A program made the position numbers and the translations under genes. A stretch of DNA of 64,000 nt from the NCBI GenBank assembly GCA_964423615.1, contig CAYRFQ010000004.1, positions 1 through 64,000 of the forward strand. Reading direction: 5' to 3'. This stretch comes from CAYRFQ01 sp964423615 (lineage in GTDB: Bacteria > Planctomycetota > Planctomycetia > Gemmatales > Gemmataceae). This document shows, piece by piece, positions 17,350-26,641 of the stretch. Under the pieces are notes generated by a model, which saw nothing but the letters and a program-made list of their open reading frames with translations, was not told where the DNA came from and did no database searches. Numbering within the stretch: position 1 is the first letter of the stretch; the number at the start of each line of letters is the position of its first letter.

Positions 17350-17429
17350 CTCTCCTCGAAGCAAGCGAGGAGAGAGAGTTTCAGAACAAAGGGCATCAAA
17401 ATCCTTCGCCCCGCAAGCGGAGAGAAGGA
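17350..17429 (+). terminator. Two tandem hairpins after the propeller gene
   Basis: The first stem (17350-17374) pairs CTCTCCTCG with CGAGGAGAG around a 7-base loop. The second (17402-17429) pairs TCCTTC with GAAGGA and has an inner CCGC/GCGG stem. Neither has a strong T-tract, so they may terminate weakly or protect the transcript. Confidence 0.45.
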
Positions 17430-17583
17430 CTTTGAAAAGCAACACTGTGGATGAGGGGTACCGGACCCAGAAACTTCCATGTTCAAACTGAACGGGGTTT
17501 TGCTCACAAGACACATCGGCGGTGTTAGATTATCATCACGAAGTTGACTGTCTCGACACACAGATCTTTCACTCAACAAGCTA

Positions 17584-19059
17584 ATGACACCTACAGAAGT
17601 CCTTTCCAAATACTTCGGTTATTCCCAGTTTCGTGGTGGGCAAGCCGAAATCATCGATTCTCTTCTGAATGGACAGCACTGTCTGGTCATCATGCCCACC
17701 GGGATGGGTAAATCGTTGTGTTATCAGATACCTGCATTACTCCTTGCAGAGCAAAGCGAGAACGAAGAGTCTTCATCCCCAGCAAGAAAGCCCTTAACGC
17801 TGGTCATCTCGCCATTAATCGCCTTGATGAAGGACCAAGTCGATTCGCTTGTTCGTCGGGGGATCGACGCAGTCTTTGTCAATTCGTCATTGGGCCGTAA
17901 GGAACGGGAACAACGCTATCGAAAAATCGCATCTGGGGCATTTAATCTGCTATATGTGACGCCCGAGCGATTTCGCAAATCCGAGTTTGTTGAAGTTATT
18001 CGTTCTCGGGATATTGTTCTTTTGGCCGTGGACGAAGCGCACTGCATTAGCGAGTGGGGACATGATTTTCGGCCCGATTACACCAGGCTCAGAGAAATCC
18101 GAGCGATTGTTGGCAATCCCACTACCGTTGCCTTGACCGCAACCGCAACTCCGGATGTACAACGCGACATTGCCAGGCAGTTGGGCTTGGCACCCGGCCA
18201 GTTGAAGACATTTCACCACGGCATCGATCGCCCAAATCTAAGTTTGGAAGTTGTTGAGGTGTGGGGCGACGATGAAAAAGAAGAGCAGATAGTCAAGTTG
18301 ATCGAAGAAATGCCCGGACCTTCCATCGTTTACTTCACATTGATTCGAACGCTTGCACAGTTCAGTGACAAGTTGGCCAAACGTGGCTTGGAACACCTTG
18401 TTTACCACGGAGACTTGGACTCGAAGGAACGCCGCAGGATTCAGGATCAATTCATGACCGAGCCCGATCACGTCGTCCTCGCCACGAACGCATTTGGCAT
18501 GGGCATCGACAAGGAGGATATCCGCTTGGTTCTCCACGCTGAGATCCCATCATCCATGGAAGCATATTATCAGGAGATCGGTCGAGCGGGGCGTGATGGA
18601 AACCCGTCGCGTTGTGTCCTGCTGTATGACCAAAACGACTTAACGACACAGATGGAGTTCTTGGCTTGGAGCAATCCCAGCGCTGAGTTCTATGAACGTG
18701 TGCATTATTACCTCACGAACGATCTCGAACGAGTGAATGCCTTCGGCTACGAGTGGTTGCACGAACAATTGCATTTCAAACAGAAACACGACCATCGACT
18801 GCAAACGGTGCTGTCTATGATGGATCGATATGGCGTGATTGAAGGTTCGATTTCGCCGATCAACATCAAAGCGGTCTACGACTTGCCAAACGCATTAACC
18901 GATCCAACGAGATTGGAAGAGAAACTTTTGCGAGCCCGGCAAAAGCTGTACACGCTAGTGGAATATGTGAAGTGTGAATCCAGTCGCAAGGCATTTATCC
19001 ATTCATATTTCGGAATCCCACAAGATACGCCATACGCAGTTGGGATGCTTCACGATTGA
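17584..19059 (+). CDS. recQ: RecQ-family ATP-dependent DNA helicase, short form
   Basis: The 491-residue protein starts at ATG 17584. Superfamily-2 helicase motifs are clear: motif 0 (FRGGQAEII), Walker A MPTGMGKS (37-44), DEAH (VDEAHCISEWGHDFRPDY), motif III ALTATAT, and motif VI QEIGRAGRDG. RecQ unwinds DNA during repair and fork restart. After the helicase core comes a degraded zinc/winged-helix region: only one cysteine remains in YVKCESSRKAFIHSYFGIP, and the usual CxxC pair after the FG motif is absent because the frame stops at VGMLHD. There is no HRDC domain. The sequence beyond the stop does not restore the cysteines in another frame, so this is a shortened RecQ, functional or decaying. 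It stands alone between unrelated genes. Confidence 0.9.
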   Translation: MTPTEVLSKYFGYSQFRGGQAEIIDSLLNGQHCLVIMPTGMGKSLCYQIPALLLAEQSENEESSSPARKPLTLVISPLIALMKDQVDSLVRRGIDAVFVNSSLGRKEREQRYRKIASGAFNLLYVTPERFRKSEFVEVIRSRDIVLLAVDEAHCISEWGHDFRPDYTRLREIRAIVGNPTTVALTATATPDVQRDIARQLGLAPGQLKTFHHGIDRPNLSLEVVEVWGDDEKEEQIVKLIEEMPGPSIVYFTLIRTLAQFSDKLAKRGLEHLVYHGDLDSKERRRIQDQFMTEPDHVVLATNAFGMGIDKEDIRLVLHAEIPSSMEAYYQEIGRAGRDGNPSRCVLLYDQNDLTTQMEFLAWSNPSAEFYERVHYYLTNDLERVNAFGYEWLHEQLHFKQKHDHRLQTVLSMMDRYGVIEGSISPINIKAVYDLPNALTDPTRLEEKLLRARQKLYTLVEYVKCESSRKAFIHSYFGIPQDTPYAVGMLHD

Positions 19060-19160
19060 GCTGAAAGACGGCAGGTTTGTGGAACCCTAGTCTTTGTTCG
19101 TCTTTTGAGCAAAGAAAAGGCACCAAGTCTAAATCGTCCCCTTGATTTGCGGAGCTATGC

Positions 19161-19220
19161 CATGCTTTCGGAAGAAGGATAAGGAGCTTGCGACGCGGTC
19201 CTTCTCGAAAGCATGCTTTT
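19161..19220 (+). terminator. Rho-independent-type terminator after recQ
   Basis: CATGCTTTCG with AGAAGGA pairs with TCCTTCT and CGAAAGCATG across a short loop, giving a stem of about 17 bp, followed by CTTTTT. It is about 100 bases downstream of the recQ stop. Confidence 0.6.
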
Positions 19221-19690
19221 TCGTTGCACTCAAATCATAACACCTAGCGGTCTGTCATCATGGAACCACTCGCATATCGTTGGGAGTCCGCGAACAGTTC
19301 CCGAAGTCTTACTCGACTGTTGACATTTCCCTTCTATTTTTTCAACCTGATTAAAGGCGTAATACAAGGCTTTGTGGGCGTTACGGGGTAACAGTGATTA
19401 TCCAGCTCTGTACGTACGACTTCAGATAGGTGGGCTACTTGTGAGGGATTTGGAGGCTTTAGATGGAGTGGTTGGAAGCAAGAAAATGGAATACTCGTGT
19501 TTCGCTTCGTAGACCAAGTAGAAGCGTAGCACCCAGGGAGGCATTGAGTTTTAGCACTTCGCAAAGGAAAGGCACGAATAGTGTTTCTTTGGTTGACAAG
19601 TACTTCACGGCTGTCTGCGGACGTCTCCGGTTCGTCAGATCTTTCTTGCGCCGCCTATGGGACTACGCAAACTGAGTCCTGATCGTGCAA

Positions 19691-19718
19691 GTGTGCCGAG
19701 AGTTCACTCCCGGCACAC
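19691..19718 (-). terminator. Hairpin after the leftward secreted-protein gene
   Basis: GTGTGCCG (19691-19698) pairs with CGGCACAC (19711-19718), and the stem extends inward as GAGT/ACTC with one mismatch. It lies 14 bases beyond the stop of the gene at 19733. The T-tract is weak. Confidence 0.5.
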
Positions 19719-19732
19719 GGAGGCTTTAAACC

Positions 19733-20797
19733 TCATTCTAACTTTTCTAGCGCAACTTCGATTTTTTCGACCGCAAGTTTCGATTGCAACCACAGAGTCT
19801 GCTCCCCAAAGGTATCCGTCGACCCGAGATCCTCCCATCCAGCAGGATATATGGGAGCTTCGATAGAGTTAGCACCAATAATATATAGCACTCCGGTGGT
19901 CGGGTCGAACGCTCCACCAGACTCGGTAGAACCGACATTCAATTCAATGATTTCTGGCTCGGCATCCATACCCGAGGTCGATTTGAAGGCGAGACTGAGG
20001 TAGCCCAAATCGAATTGTGTCGGGTCAATGGCTACCAGCTCCGTCATCTCGTCCGGAAATATGGAAAAATACACAGGATATCTGCTTGCGTTGGTGTAAT
20101 CTACGAGAAAGAAATAGAAGGTACCAGAGACCGTTTCATTTTCCCTCAAACTCAGTGCTCGATCAGTCACCTCAAAATCCATCAACATGTCGCCGAGGTC
20201 ACCATCCCCTTCTTGTACCGTAACGGAAGGCACAACGTAGCTCCACTCGATCGTGCCGTCGGGATGCAAGACGGGCTCAACGCTGATGTGATCAATGATG
20301 TTGTACGCCCCTATGTGGTCGTTGATAGAAGTGTCGGTCGGAATGAGAGAGGCACACGAATTTCCTTCGGGAACTTGCCACTTACAGGGCCAGGCCTCGA
20401 AAAAATGGCGAGGCAAATCAAGACCCAAGGGAACCGAATGTGCCGTTGGAGAGAATGTTGTGGAACTGGATGTGGATGAGGAGCTTGACGAGGAAGTCGA
20501 GTTGCGAGAGCTGGCATCGCTGGACCCGACCGCACCTTCGTGGAGTTGGTCTGTGGCCACGATGGTATCTTGGCGAACGCCGGTCGGGAGTCCCGAAGCT
20601 GCATCCCGTGGGGAAACGATGCCACTCGAGATGACGGATTCAATGAGATCTTTGAAATCAGGAGCTGTTGGTGTGCTCGAGAGTAGCAATCGCGAATCGA
20701 GTTGCTCGACTCGGAGGGCTACGGATTGCTGTGGTCGTCTTTGGGCGCTTTGGGATTTTCCGAAGAGTTTTGCGAATGTCGATTTGAGTTGAAACAT
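19733..20797 (-). CDS. Secreted planctomycete protein with an LEPR-XLL-like N-terminal motif
   Basis: The start at ATG 20797 follows AAGGAG. There is no classical signal peptide; residues 26-41 read SVALRVEQLDSRLLLS, a variant of the LEPRxLLS-type motif found near the N-terminus of large exported planctomycete proteins. A Ser/Thr-rich linker follows (residues about 95-118, with a run of eight Ser). The remaining 230 residues are acidic, with beta-sandwich-like text such as ETVSGTFYFFLVDY and GAFDPTTGVLYIIGAN. The function is unknown. It is encoded 120 bases downstream of a membrane Ser/Thr kinase and may be its co-regulated or sensed partner. Confidence 0.8.
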   Translation of the reverse strand: MFQLKSTFAKLFGKSQSAQRRPQQSVALRVEQLDSRLLLSSTPTAPDFKDLIESVISSGIVSPRDAASGLPTGVRQDTIVATDQLHEGAVGSSDASSRNSTSSSSSSSTSSSTTFSPTAHSVPLGLDLPRHFFEAWPCKWQVPEGNSCASLIPTDTSINDHIGAYNIIDHISVEPVLHPDGTIEWSYVVPSVTVQEGDGDLGDMLMDFEVTDRALSLRENETVSGTFYFFLVDYTNASRYPVYFSIFPDEMTELVAIDPTQFDLGYLSLAFKSTSGMDAEPEIIELNVGSTESGGAFDPTTGVLYIIGANSIEAPIYPAGWEDLGSTDTFGEQTLWLQSKLAVEKIEVALEKLE

Positions 20798-20916
20798 GAT
20801 CGTCTCCTTCGAGGTTAGTAACAGTTTGGTCGTCGAGAGGAGTTATGGCTGAAACAAGCCATTCACCTCGCTCACAACCAGGTACTCACCCGGAGGAGAT
20901 TTCTTTCAAAACTTTT

Positions 20917-23376
20917 CTAGAAATTTTTTCGATTCCAAGCTTTGTATTGTGGCGTGCTGCGCCAACGATGGTAGGCTGTTCCAGGACCGACCTGAGTTGG
21001 ACGGGCGCCGATGTCCTTCGGCACTGCGCCAGATGCGTTTTGGATGGACAAGACACGCAGCGGCTTGAGCTTTGTCTTCGCGTCTCGCTTCTCAAACTGG
21101 ATTGTTCCCTCGATCGTCTCCGCTTTAGGTAGATCCCAGAACCCAAGCCAATCCACCAAGGAGTTCGGCCCGACGGAAGAAGGTTGGACAGGCCAGCGAC
21201 CGTGAGTCCACATCAAGAAGTGCCGTTGCGGTAAATACACATTTCGGGTTTCCTGCCACTCGAGCTTCGCCTTAAGGATATTGAGGGCCTGTTGTCTTTC
21301 GGGCGATGCCAAGAATTTTGGGGCGTTGCGTGGAATCCAAACGTGGCAGATTTTGTCCGCTCCCAGGACAGTCCGTTCGCAACGAGTTTGGATGGGCTCA
21401 CGAGTGGGGGCATCCGCAGAGAGTAAAAGTGCCGTGTGGACGGAGAACGTGTTGCGGTCAATGGCAAGAGTCGGGGGCATGTTGGCGGTGCCGAAAGCGG
21501 CTATGCCGATTCCACCCTCAAAAATGCTTTCTTGGATTGAAAGACGTGTCGCTAAGGCAACTCCCCAATAGATGCACAAGCCAGTTCGGGAGAAGAGGTG
21601 ACTGTTGTCAATCTCTCCCGACTTACCCGCGACTCCGATGCATACGTTTTTCACCCCTGCGACAACACGACAGTTCAATACCCGCAAACGACCTCCGTTT
21701 GCGACCAGAGCACAATAGGACAACGAGTTCTCGCGCAGGTCCTTGAACGTCCCAGTGGCTATCGTCCACTGGATATCGAGCCCCTCCAACTGCAGATCCG
21801 AATTTGTTTGCAGAAACGGCGCCGTGCTCGGTTGTCCAGGTGGATTCTGTGTAAACAATGGAGTCGCATTCCCAGCAGCGCGAATCGTCAGGCGTTTGTC
21901 CTTCAGTCGAATTGGTGAGGTCAAGAATGGGCCGTCACCAAACACTTCGATGACGTCCCCGCTTTTGGCCTGCTCGACAGCTTTGGCAAGAAACGGATGT
22001 ACGACTGAGCTGCCGAGGATTCGAAAACCTGACTTCGGTAGAACCTCGTTCCGGTGAGGTGTTTCTGAGGGAACCCTCGTTGTCTGCCATGGTCTAAGGG
22101 CGAGAAGGGTACCCAAGGCGACGAGTGTGACTGTCAGGGTGACACTTAGTGCCATCCAACGCAATGATCTGCGTTGAGGAACGAACTCGTTTCCGACGCG
22201 GAGCCGGTCGGCCACTTCGCGAGCCGATTGCACGCGTCGTCGGGGATCTTTGTCCAACAGTTGATGTACGAGTCGACAAAACCAGAGGGGCAATTCTGGG
22301 TTCACTTGGCTAAGTGGCTTGGGTGCCTTTTCGCGAACTTGGCACAACGTATCGTGGACGTTATGGCCCGCGAATGGAGATTTTCCGGAGGCTGCGGCAT
22401 ACAGGACGACCCCCAAACTGAACAAATCCGAGCGGGCGTCGACATTGCCCCCTGACGCTTGTTCGGGAGACATGAACTCTGGAGTTCCAACGATTATCCC
22501 GCTCTGGGTCGTACTGGAATCGTCGACTGACTTGACAAGACCAAAGTCGGTGATCTTTACACGGTTCGACCCGACGGCGAGCAGAATGTTTGCGGGTTTA
22601 ATGTCCCGATGTACCAAACCATCGGCGTGCGCGGCTGCAAGGCCCTCGGCGATTTCTACACCAATGCGATACAACTCTCCGAACACGAGTTTGCCGCGAG
22701 CGATGCGCGACTGCAACGTTCCACCTTCCACGTATTCCATCACGAGGTAGGGTCTGTGTTCGCACATGTCGACGGCGTGGATCGTGACGACGTAATCGCT
22801 TTGAATGGTGGCCGCCGCACGAGCTTCTCGTAAAAACTGGTCGCGGCTCACCTGCGTTGACACCAGGGGAGGAAGTAGTACTTTGATCGCAACCTTGCGC
22901 TGCAAAGTGGGATCGTGCGCCTGAAACACGATTCCCATTCCGCCCCGCCCGATAATTCTGTCGATGCGATACGGTCCGAGGTAGCCCAAGACGCCCGATT
23001 CCGAAGACGGAGTGAGGAACGACAGATCGATATCTTCGTGCAAAGCTCCTTCATCGCCTCCTGGTAGCGTTCGCTCCGATTGGGCCTCGGCTGGCTGCAA
23101 GTATGGTTCGTGCGAATCGGTTACACCCATCGGTCCGTTGTTCCTCGAGGATTTTAATCGATGGATGACGGCTTCGAGGTTTGGGCTCGGACCTTCCTGG
23201 GCTTCGGGTTGGGAATTGGGTACTACCATGTCCCCGAGGGCCAGGTTTTCGAGATTTCGCGAACAATCCAGACACTCGCTTAGATGTTGTTCCAAACGCT
23301 GCTGGTGGTCAGAAGGGAGATCGCCGGACAGGAGCAATTCCATAGATTTCTGAGTTGGACAATTGTTCGGCAACAC
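20917..23376 (-). CDS. Membrane Ser/Thr protein kinase with N-terminal anti-sigma-like zinc finger and C-terminal beta-helix-like sensor
   Basis: I place the start at GTG 23376, where AAGGAG stands 8 bases upstream and which begins 32 bases after the sigma-factor gene; a longer frame to 23556 would overlap that gene. In the resulting 819 residues, Cys6 and His31-x3-Cys35-x2-Cys38 form a ZAS-type zinc finger as in anti-sigma factors. The kinase domain spans about 136-400: glycine loop GRGGMG, Lys165 (AIK), catalytic HRDIKPAN (Asp258), DFG (277-279), and GTPEFMSPEQ. A transmembrane helix lies at about 406-428. The exported C-terminal 390 residues look like a right-handed beta helix (LTIRAAG, LRVLNCRVVAG, LSIQESIFEGG). 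It likely holds and phosphorylates the ECF factor encoded just upstream. Confidence 0.9.
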   Translation of the reverse strand: MLPNNCPTQKSMELLLSGDLPSDHQQRLEQHLSECLDCSRNLENLALGDMVVPNSQPEAQEGPSPNLEAVIHRLKSSRNNGPMGVTDSHEPYLQPAEAQSERTLPGGDEGALHEDIDLSFLTPSSESGVLGYLGPYRIDRIIGRGGMGIVFQAHDPTLQRKVAIKVLLPPLVSTQVSRDQFLREARAAATIQSDYVVTIHAVDMCEHRPYLVMEYVEGGTLQSRIARGKLVFGELYRIGVEIAEGLAAAHADGLVHRDIKPANILLAVGSNRVKITDFGLVKSVDDSSTTQSGIIVGTPEFMSPEQASGGNVDARSDLFSLGVVLYAAASGKSPFAGHNVHDTLCQVREKAPKPLSQVNPELPLWFCRLVHQLLDKDPRRRVQSAREVADRLRVGNEFVPQRRSLRWMALSVTLTVTLVALGTLLALRPWQTTRVPSETPHRNEVLPKSGFRILGSSVVHPFLAKAVEQAKSGDVIEVFGDGPFLTSPIRLKDKRLTIRAAGNATPLFTQNPPGQPSTAPFLQTNSDLQLEGLDIQWTIATGTFKDLRENSLSYCALVANGGRLRVLNCRVVAGVKNVCIGVAGKSGEIDNSHLFSRTGLCIYWGVALATRLSIQESIFEGGIGIAAFGTANMPPTLAIDRNTFSVHTALLLSADAPTREPIQTRCERTVLGADKICHVWIPRNAPKFLASPERQQALNILKAKLEWQETRNVYLPQRHFLMWTHGRWPVQPSSVGPNSLVDWLGFWDLPKAETIEGTIQFEKRDAKTKLKPLRVLSIQNASGAVPKDIGARPTQVGPGTAYHRWRSTPQYKAWNRKNF

Positions 23377-23408
23377 GTTGATTGCTCCTTGGGGGTTGTG
23401 CCAGCGAT

Positions 23409-24017
23409 TCAGTCTTCGATAGCTTCGATCTCCGATCGCAACCGGGCAAGGACGCGGCTCTTTGCTACATAAACAGCACCCACGGACAGACCGAGTTGTT
23501 CGGCGACAGCTGCTGGTGGAAAGTTTTCGACCGCCGTCCTCCAGAATGCGAACCAAGTTGTTTCATTAAATTCTTTGCGCACTCGTTCGGTAGCCCACGT
23601 AAACAAATGTTGTTCGTGTTGTCGATTCCAGTGTTCTTCGTCGTCGTGAGTATCAGGCTGGTTAAGCAGTACTCTCTGCATATTTGCTCCACCCTGGGCT
23701 TCCTCTCGACTCCGTCTTTTGCGCAAGATGGTCCGCAACTTGTTTCGCGTGACCGTGTATAACCACCCGCGAAACGATCCTTGCCTCGGATCATAGTCAA
23801 ACTCGCCTACCTGAGCCGAGGCAATTTGGAGGACTTCCTGGGCTAAATCGGCTGCATCGGCATCTTGCAATCCATGATGCAGCCCATAAGCGTGTACAAG
23901 CGGCGCGTACACTTCCACGAACTGGGACCATGCTTCCTCGTCACCGCTCTGTTTTAGCCGAATCAACAGACTCTTCCGGGTTGTTGGTGAACCGCTCAAC
24001 TTGACACCTCCAATCAT
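23409..24017 (-). CDS. ECF-type RNA polymerase sigma factor, planctomycete kinase-linked type
   Basis: This 202-residue protein starts at ATG 24017 (a longer frame to 24098 lacks a better site). Region 2 is seen in WSQFVEVYAPLVHAYGLHHGLQDADAADLAQEVLQIA and FDYDPRQGSFRGWLYTVTRNKLRTILRKR. Region 4 is FPPAAVAEQLGLSVGAVYVAKSRVLARLRSEIEAIED. The SPTTRKSLLIRLKQSGDEEAW opening is characteristic of planctomycete sigma factors encoded with Ser/Thr kinases. The kinase gene follows after 32 bases. No cognate -35/-10 motif was identified. Confidence 0.92.
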   Translation of the reverse strand: MIGGVKLSGSPTTRKSLLIRLKQSGDEEAWSQFVEVYAPLVHAYGLHHGLQDADAADLAQEVLQIASAQVGEFDYDPRQGSFRGWLYTVTRNKLRTILRKRRSREEAQGGANMQRVLLNQPDTHDDEEHWNRQHEQHLFTWATERVRKEFNETTWFAFWRTAVENFPPAAVAEQLGLSVGAVYVAKSRVLARLRSEIEAIED

Positions 24018-24263
24018 TAGTCCATCTATCGGATCCCTATGATTGCTTGGCGAATGGATACGAGGAGGACTGCTCTTGCGATTCTCCACCAGGAACATGT
24101 CGTCACGCCGCTTAAGCCTGGGGTCGAGGCCACTTGCGTTGCTGGTTAGACGTGATTCTATCGATGACGATCTCGAGCGGCAGGTGGCATGTTCAAACGA
24201 GTTTCAACATGCCATCCATGACTTCCAGATTCCCTTGCGCTATTCACGCGATCAACCGGTTGA

Positions 24264-26153
24264 TCACTTCTTCGAGTTCTCTTCGATGACCATTTGAGCT
24301 TCTTTCAAGAGACGCTCCCTGTCCTGCGCTCGCAGGGCCTGGAGGATCTTGTTGCGGTCCCCACGTGAGAGTGGGAGAGTGACATCGTCGCCGAGCACAC
24401 CGAGCGGGACCTCTGACATCTTCCAGTTGTCGCTGCGCTGGGTGGCAAACGGCAGATCCTTGTTGCCTGTCGCTTGGAGGTTGGCCAGGGGATTTCGGCC
24501 CCAGGCGTAGCGGAAGTGAATGGGCTGACGTACCATCGGGCTGGTCAGAATGAGTCGCTTGCGGTCATATTGCACCCGGCCGCGACGATCTTTTCCCTTC
24601 TTCTCATAGGCCACGTTGGCGGGATGGAACTTGCGGTCCTTGCCGGCGATGGCAAAGCCCTCGATGGCGCCGTCCTCGGGGTCGCTCACTTGAGTGTCCA
24701 GTTTGAGCAGCAGTGCCCCGTCGCGTTTCTCCATCCCCAACAGCATCGGCGGCTTCCACTCGACCTGCCGGTCGAAGCCATATTGGGTCGCCAGCGCCCA
24801 CCGCGCGATGCGCTCGCCCGAGGGAATCTTGAGCTGGGGATGATACCAGCGTCGGCGGAGGTCGTAGGTGCTGACAAAGCCAATGTTCTTATCTTCGGCC
24901 TTGTAGAATTCGAGGAAGGTCTGGTACTGCGCCTCGCGGATCTCGATTCCCGCGTTAAACATTTTCTCGCAGTAGTCCTTGCGAGTCTGTGGATACCCGT
25001 CCGTGCAAAGCGAGAGGATGCCGAATGGCATTTCCGGGTCGTTGAACGTCTTTCGCCAGGCCCGGATCATCTCTGGGAAGATTTCTCGGTACCGGTCAGC
25101 TCCGACCGAACCCTCAAACGCGTTGTTGTACCCCTGGTGAAAGATCGCACCCTTGATGGGGAACCCTGCGATCGGCGAAATCATTCCGGCGTAGCAGTTG
25201 CCAGGATAGTTGGTGTCGCCGATGGGACCGGGACGGAGGTCGCTGGGTGGCTGCCTTTTGTTGTCGGGGATCGGCTTGCCTGCTTTGGTCTGTCTCTTGA
25301 TCCACAGGCTGTGCTGGGCGATGCGCTTCTTCAGATCAGCCTGCGAGTCCCATTCGGCGACCGCCTTGTCAAACTCTGCTAACTTGGCCTTTGTCAGCTT
25401 GGAGTTCATCGAGCGTAGCACGGCCAAAGGAGTCCAAGCCTCGACAGTCGTCCCACCCCGCGAGGCGTCGATCACGCCGATGGGCACTTTACTGGCCATG
25501 TGGACCCGCCGAGCAAAAACGTACCCGATGGCCGAAAGTTCGCGAACTGTCGTAGGCGTGCACACAAGCCAGTCGCCCTTGCGGAAGTGCCTTCTGGACC
25601 AGTCGCTCCACTGGTGCAAGCGGGCAAAGCCCATTTTGGGTTTCGGACCCTGGCCGTAAGGGATCGTCAAGATGCGGATCTGCGGGTAATTCGCGGAGAC
25701 GATCTCGAGTGATCCATTCTCGACTTTTGATATTGGGAACTCCATGTTGCTCTGGCCGCCTAGCACCCAGACATCCCCGATGAGGATATTCTTGAGAACG
25801 AGAGTCTTGGTCTTCCCCTTGACCGTCATTTGCTGAGGTTTGTTGTTCGCTGTCCTGGAGGGAAGTGTGACTTTCCAGGTACGGTTTTTGGCGGCCTTGG
25901 TCGACGACTTGCCGCCAGCGAACGTGACCGTGACTTTTTCTCCGGGTTCGGCCCAACCCCAGACCTGGATGGGCTTGTCGCGCTGAAGAACCATGTTCGT
26001 TTGAAAGACGTTACTGACGCACAATTCCTTAACAATCACGGGTACATCGATGACGTCCTTCCGTGGCATCTGCTGGGCTGAGATAGGTATTGTCAAATAA
26101 CTTGTGAGATAAACGGCCGCTAGCAAGAGGTATGGCATGAATATTGGTTTCAT
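24264..26153 (-). CDS. Secreted sialate O-acetylesterase-like SGNH esterase
   Basis: This 629-residue protein has a signal peptide (MKPIFMPYLLLAAVYLTSYLTIPISA). The catalytic serine is Ser135 in GGQSNMEFP, and the late block FHQGYNNA supplies the conserved His-Gln-Gly of the SASA family. A beta-sandwich precedes the esterase core (FQTNMVLQRDKPIQVWGWAEPGEKVTVTFAG), as is usual for this family, and a second one occurs at the end (FHFRYAWGRNPLANLQ, here as HFRYAWGRNPLANL). The family removes acetyl groups from sialic acids or plant and algal polysaccharides. It is a single gene with no sugar-use cluster around it, so the substrate is open. Confidence 0.9.
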   Translation of the reverse strand: MKPIFMPYLLLAAVYLTSYLTIPISAQQMPRKDVIDVPVIVKELCVSNVFQTNMVLQRDKPIQVWGWAEPGEKVTVTFAGGKSSTKAAKNRTWKVTLPSRTANNKPQQMTVKGKTKTLVLKNILIGDVWVLGGQSNMEFPISKVENGSLEIVSANYPQIRILTIPYGQGPKPKMGFARLHQWSDWSRRHFRKGDWLVCTPTTVRELSAIGYVFARRVHMASKVPIGVIDASRGGTTVEAWTPLAVLRSMNSKLTKAKLAEFDKAVAEWDSQADLKKRIAQHSLWIKRQTKAGKPIPDNKRQPPSDLRPGPIGDTNYPGNCYAGMISPIAGFPIKGAIFHQGYNNAFEGSVGADRYREIFPEMIRAWRKTFNDPEMPFGILSLCTDGYPQTRKDYCEKMFNAGIEIREAQYQTFLEFYKAEDKNIGFVSTYDLRRRWYHPQLKIPSGERIARWALATQYGFDRQVEWKPPMLLGMEKRDGALLLKLDTQVSDPEDGAIEGFAIAGKDRKFHPANVAYEKKGKDRRGRVQYDRKRLILTSPMVRQPIHFRYAWGRNPLANLQATGNKDLPFATQRSDNWKMSEVPLGVLGDDVTLPLSRGDRNKILQALRAQDRERLLKEAQMVIEENSKK

Positions 26154-26510
26154 CCGAAATTTCCCAGGAGGTATCAGTTCCGATCAATTAGTGTGATTGT
26201 ACTCATGGCCAAAGTGGGGTGCCACATCTTCCTGCGATGTTGAGCGGTCTCCAACGCCATTGTTGTTTTGGTTCGCTGCCGTGTCCAGCAAGACAACGAT
26301 GAAAGTTCGATGGCATTGGGGTGAGAGATGAAACCGCGGCGATTGGGAAGCTGTTCTGCGAGCACCAATTGTGTTGGACTTATTTGTGCCGAAACACTAT
26401 CCAGCGCAGATTTCCACAGGAATAAAACCACCTGACATTTTGTTGTTTTCGGTAGCTGTTGACAGGTCAGCGGTAACCCAACTCGAACCTCGCATTGTGC
26501 ATCCACGCGA

Positions 26511-26615
26511 TATTACCTCGGCAAGATTAATTGTCACACGAAATAGCCCGTAGAGGGTGGCAAAATAGGCCTTTTCGCAATTTTGTACGTGAGAATTAAT
26601 CTTGCCGGGGTAATA
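26511..26615. mobile_element. 105-bp miniature inverted-repeat element, copy 4
   Basis: This copy is the reverse complement of the element at 3137-3241 with a single mismatch in 105 positions. Ends TATTACC...GGTAATA are intact and flanked by TA. It lies 26 bases beyond the end of a dead transposase gene and 357 bases upstream of the esterase start. Confidence 0.82.
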
Positions 26616-26641
26616 GCTGGACAATCTTGATCCCACCCCGC

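Noticed and set aside
24474..25382. 302-codon open frame on the plus strand
   Set aside because: It is antisense to the esterase gene; composition follows the complementary codons.
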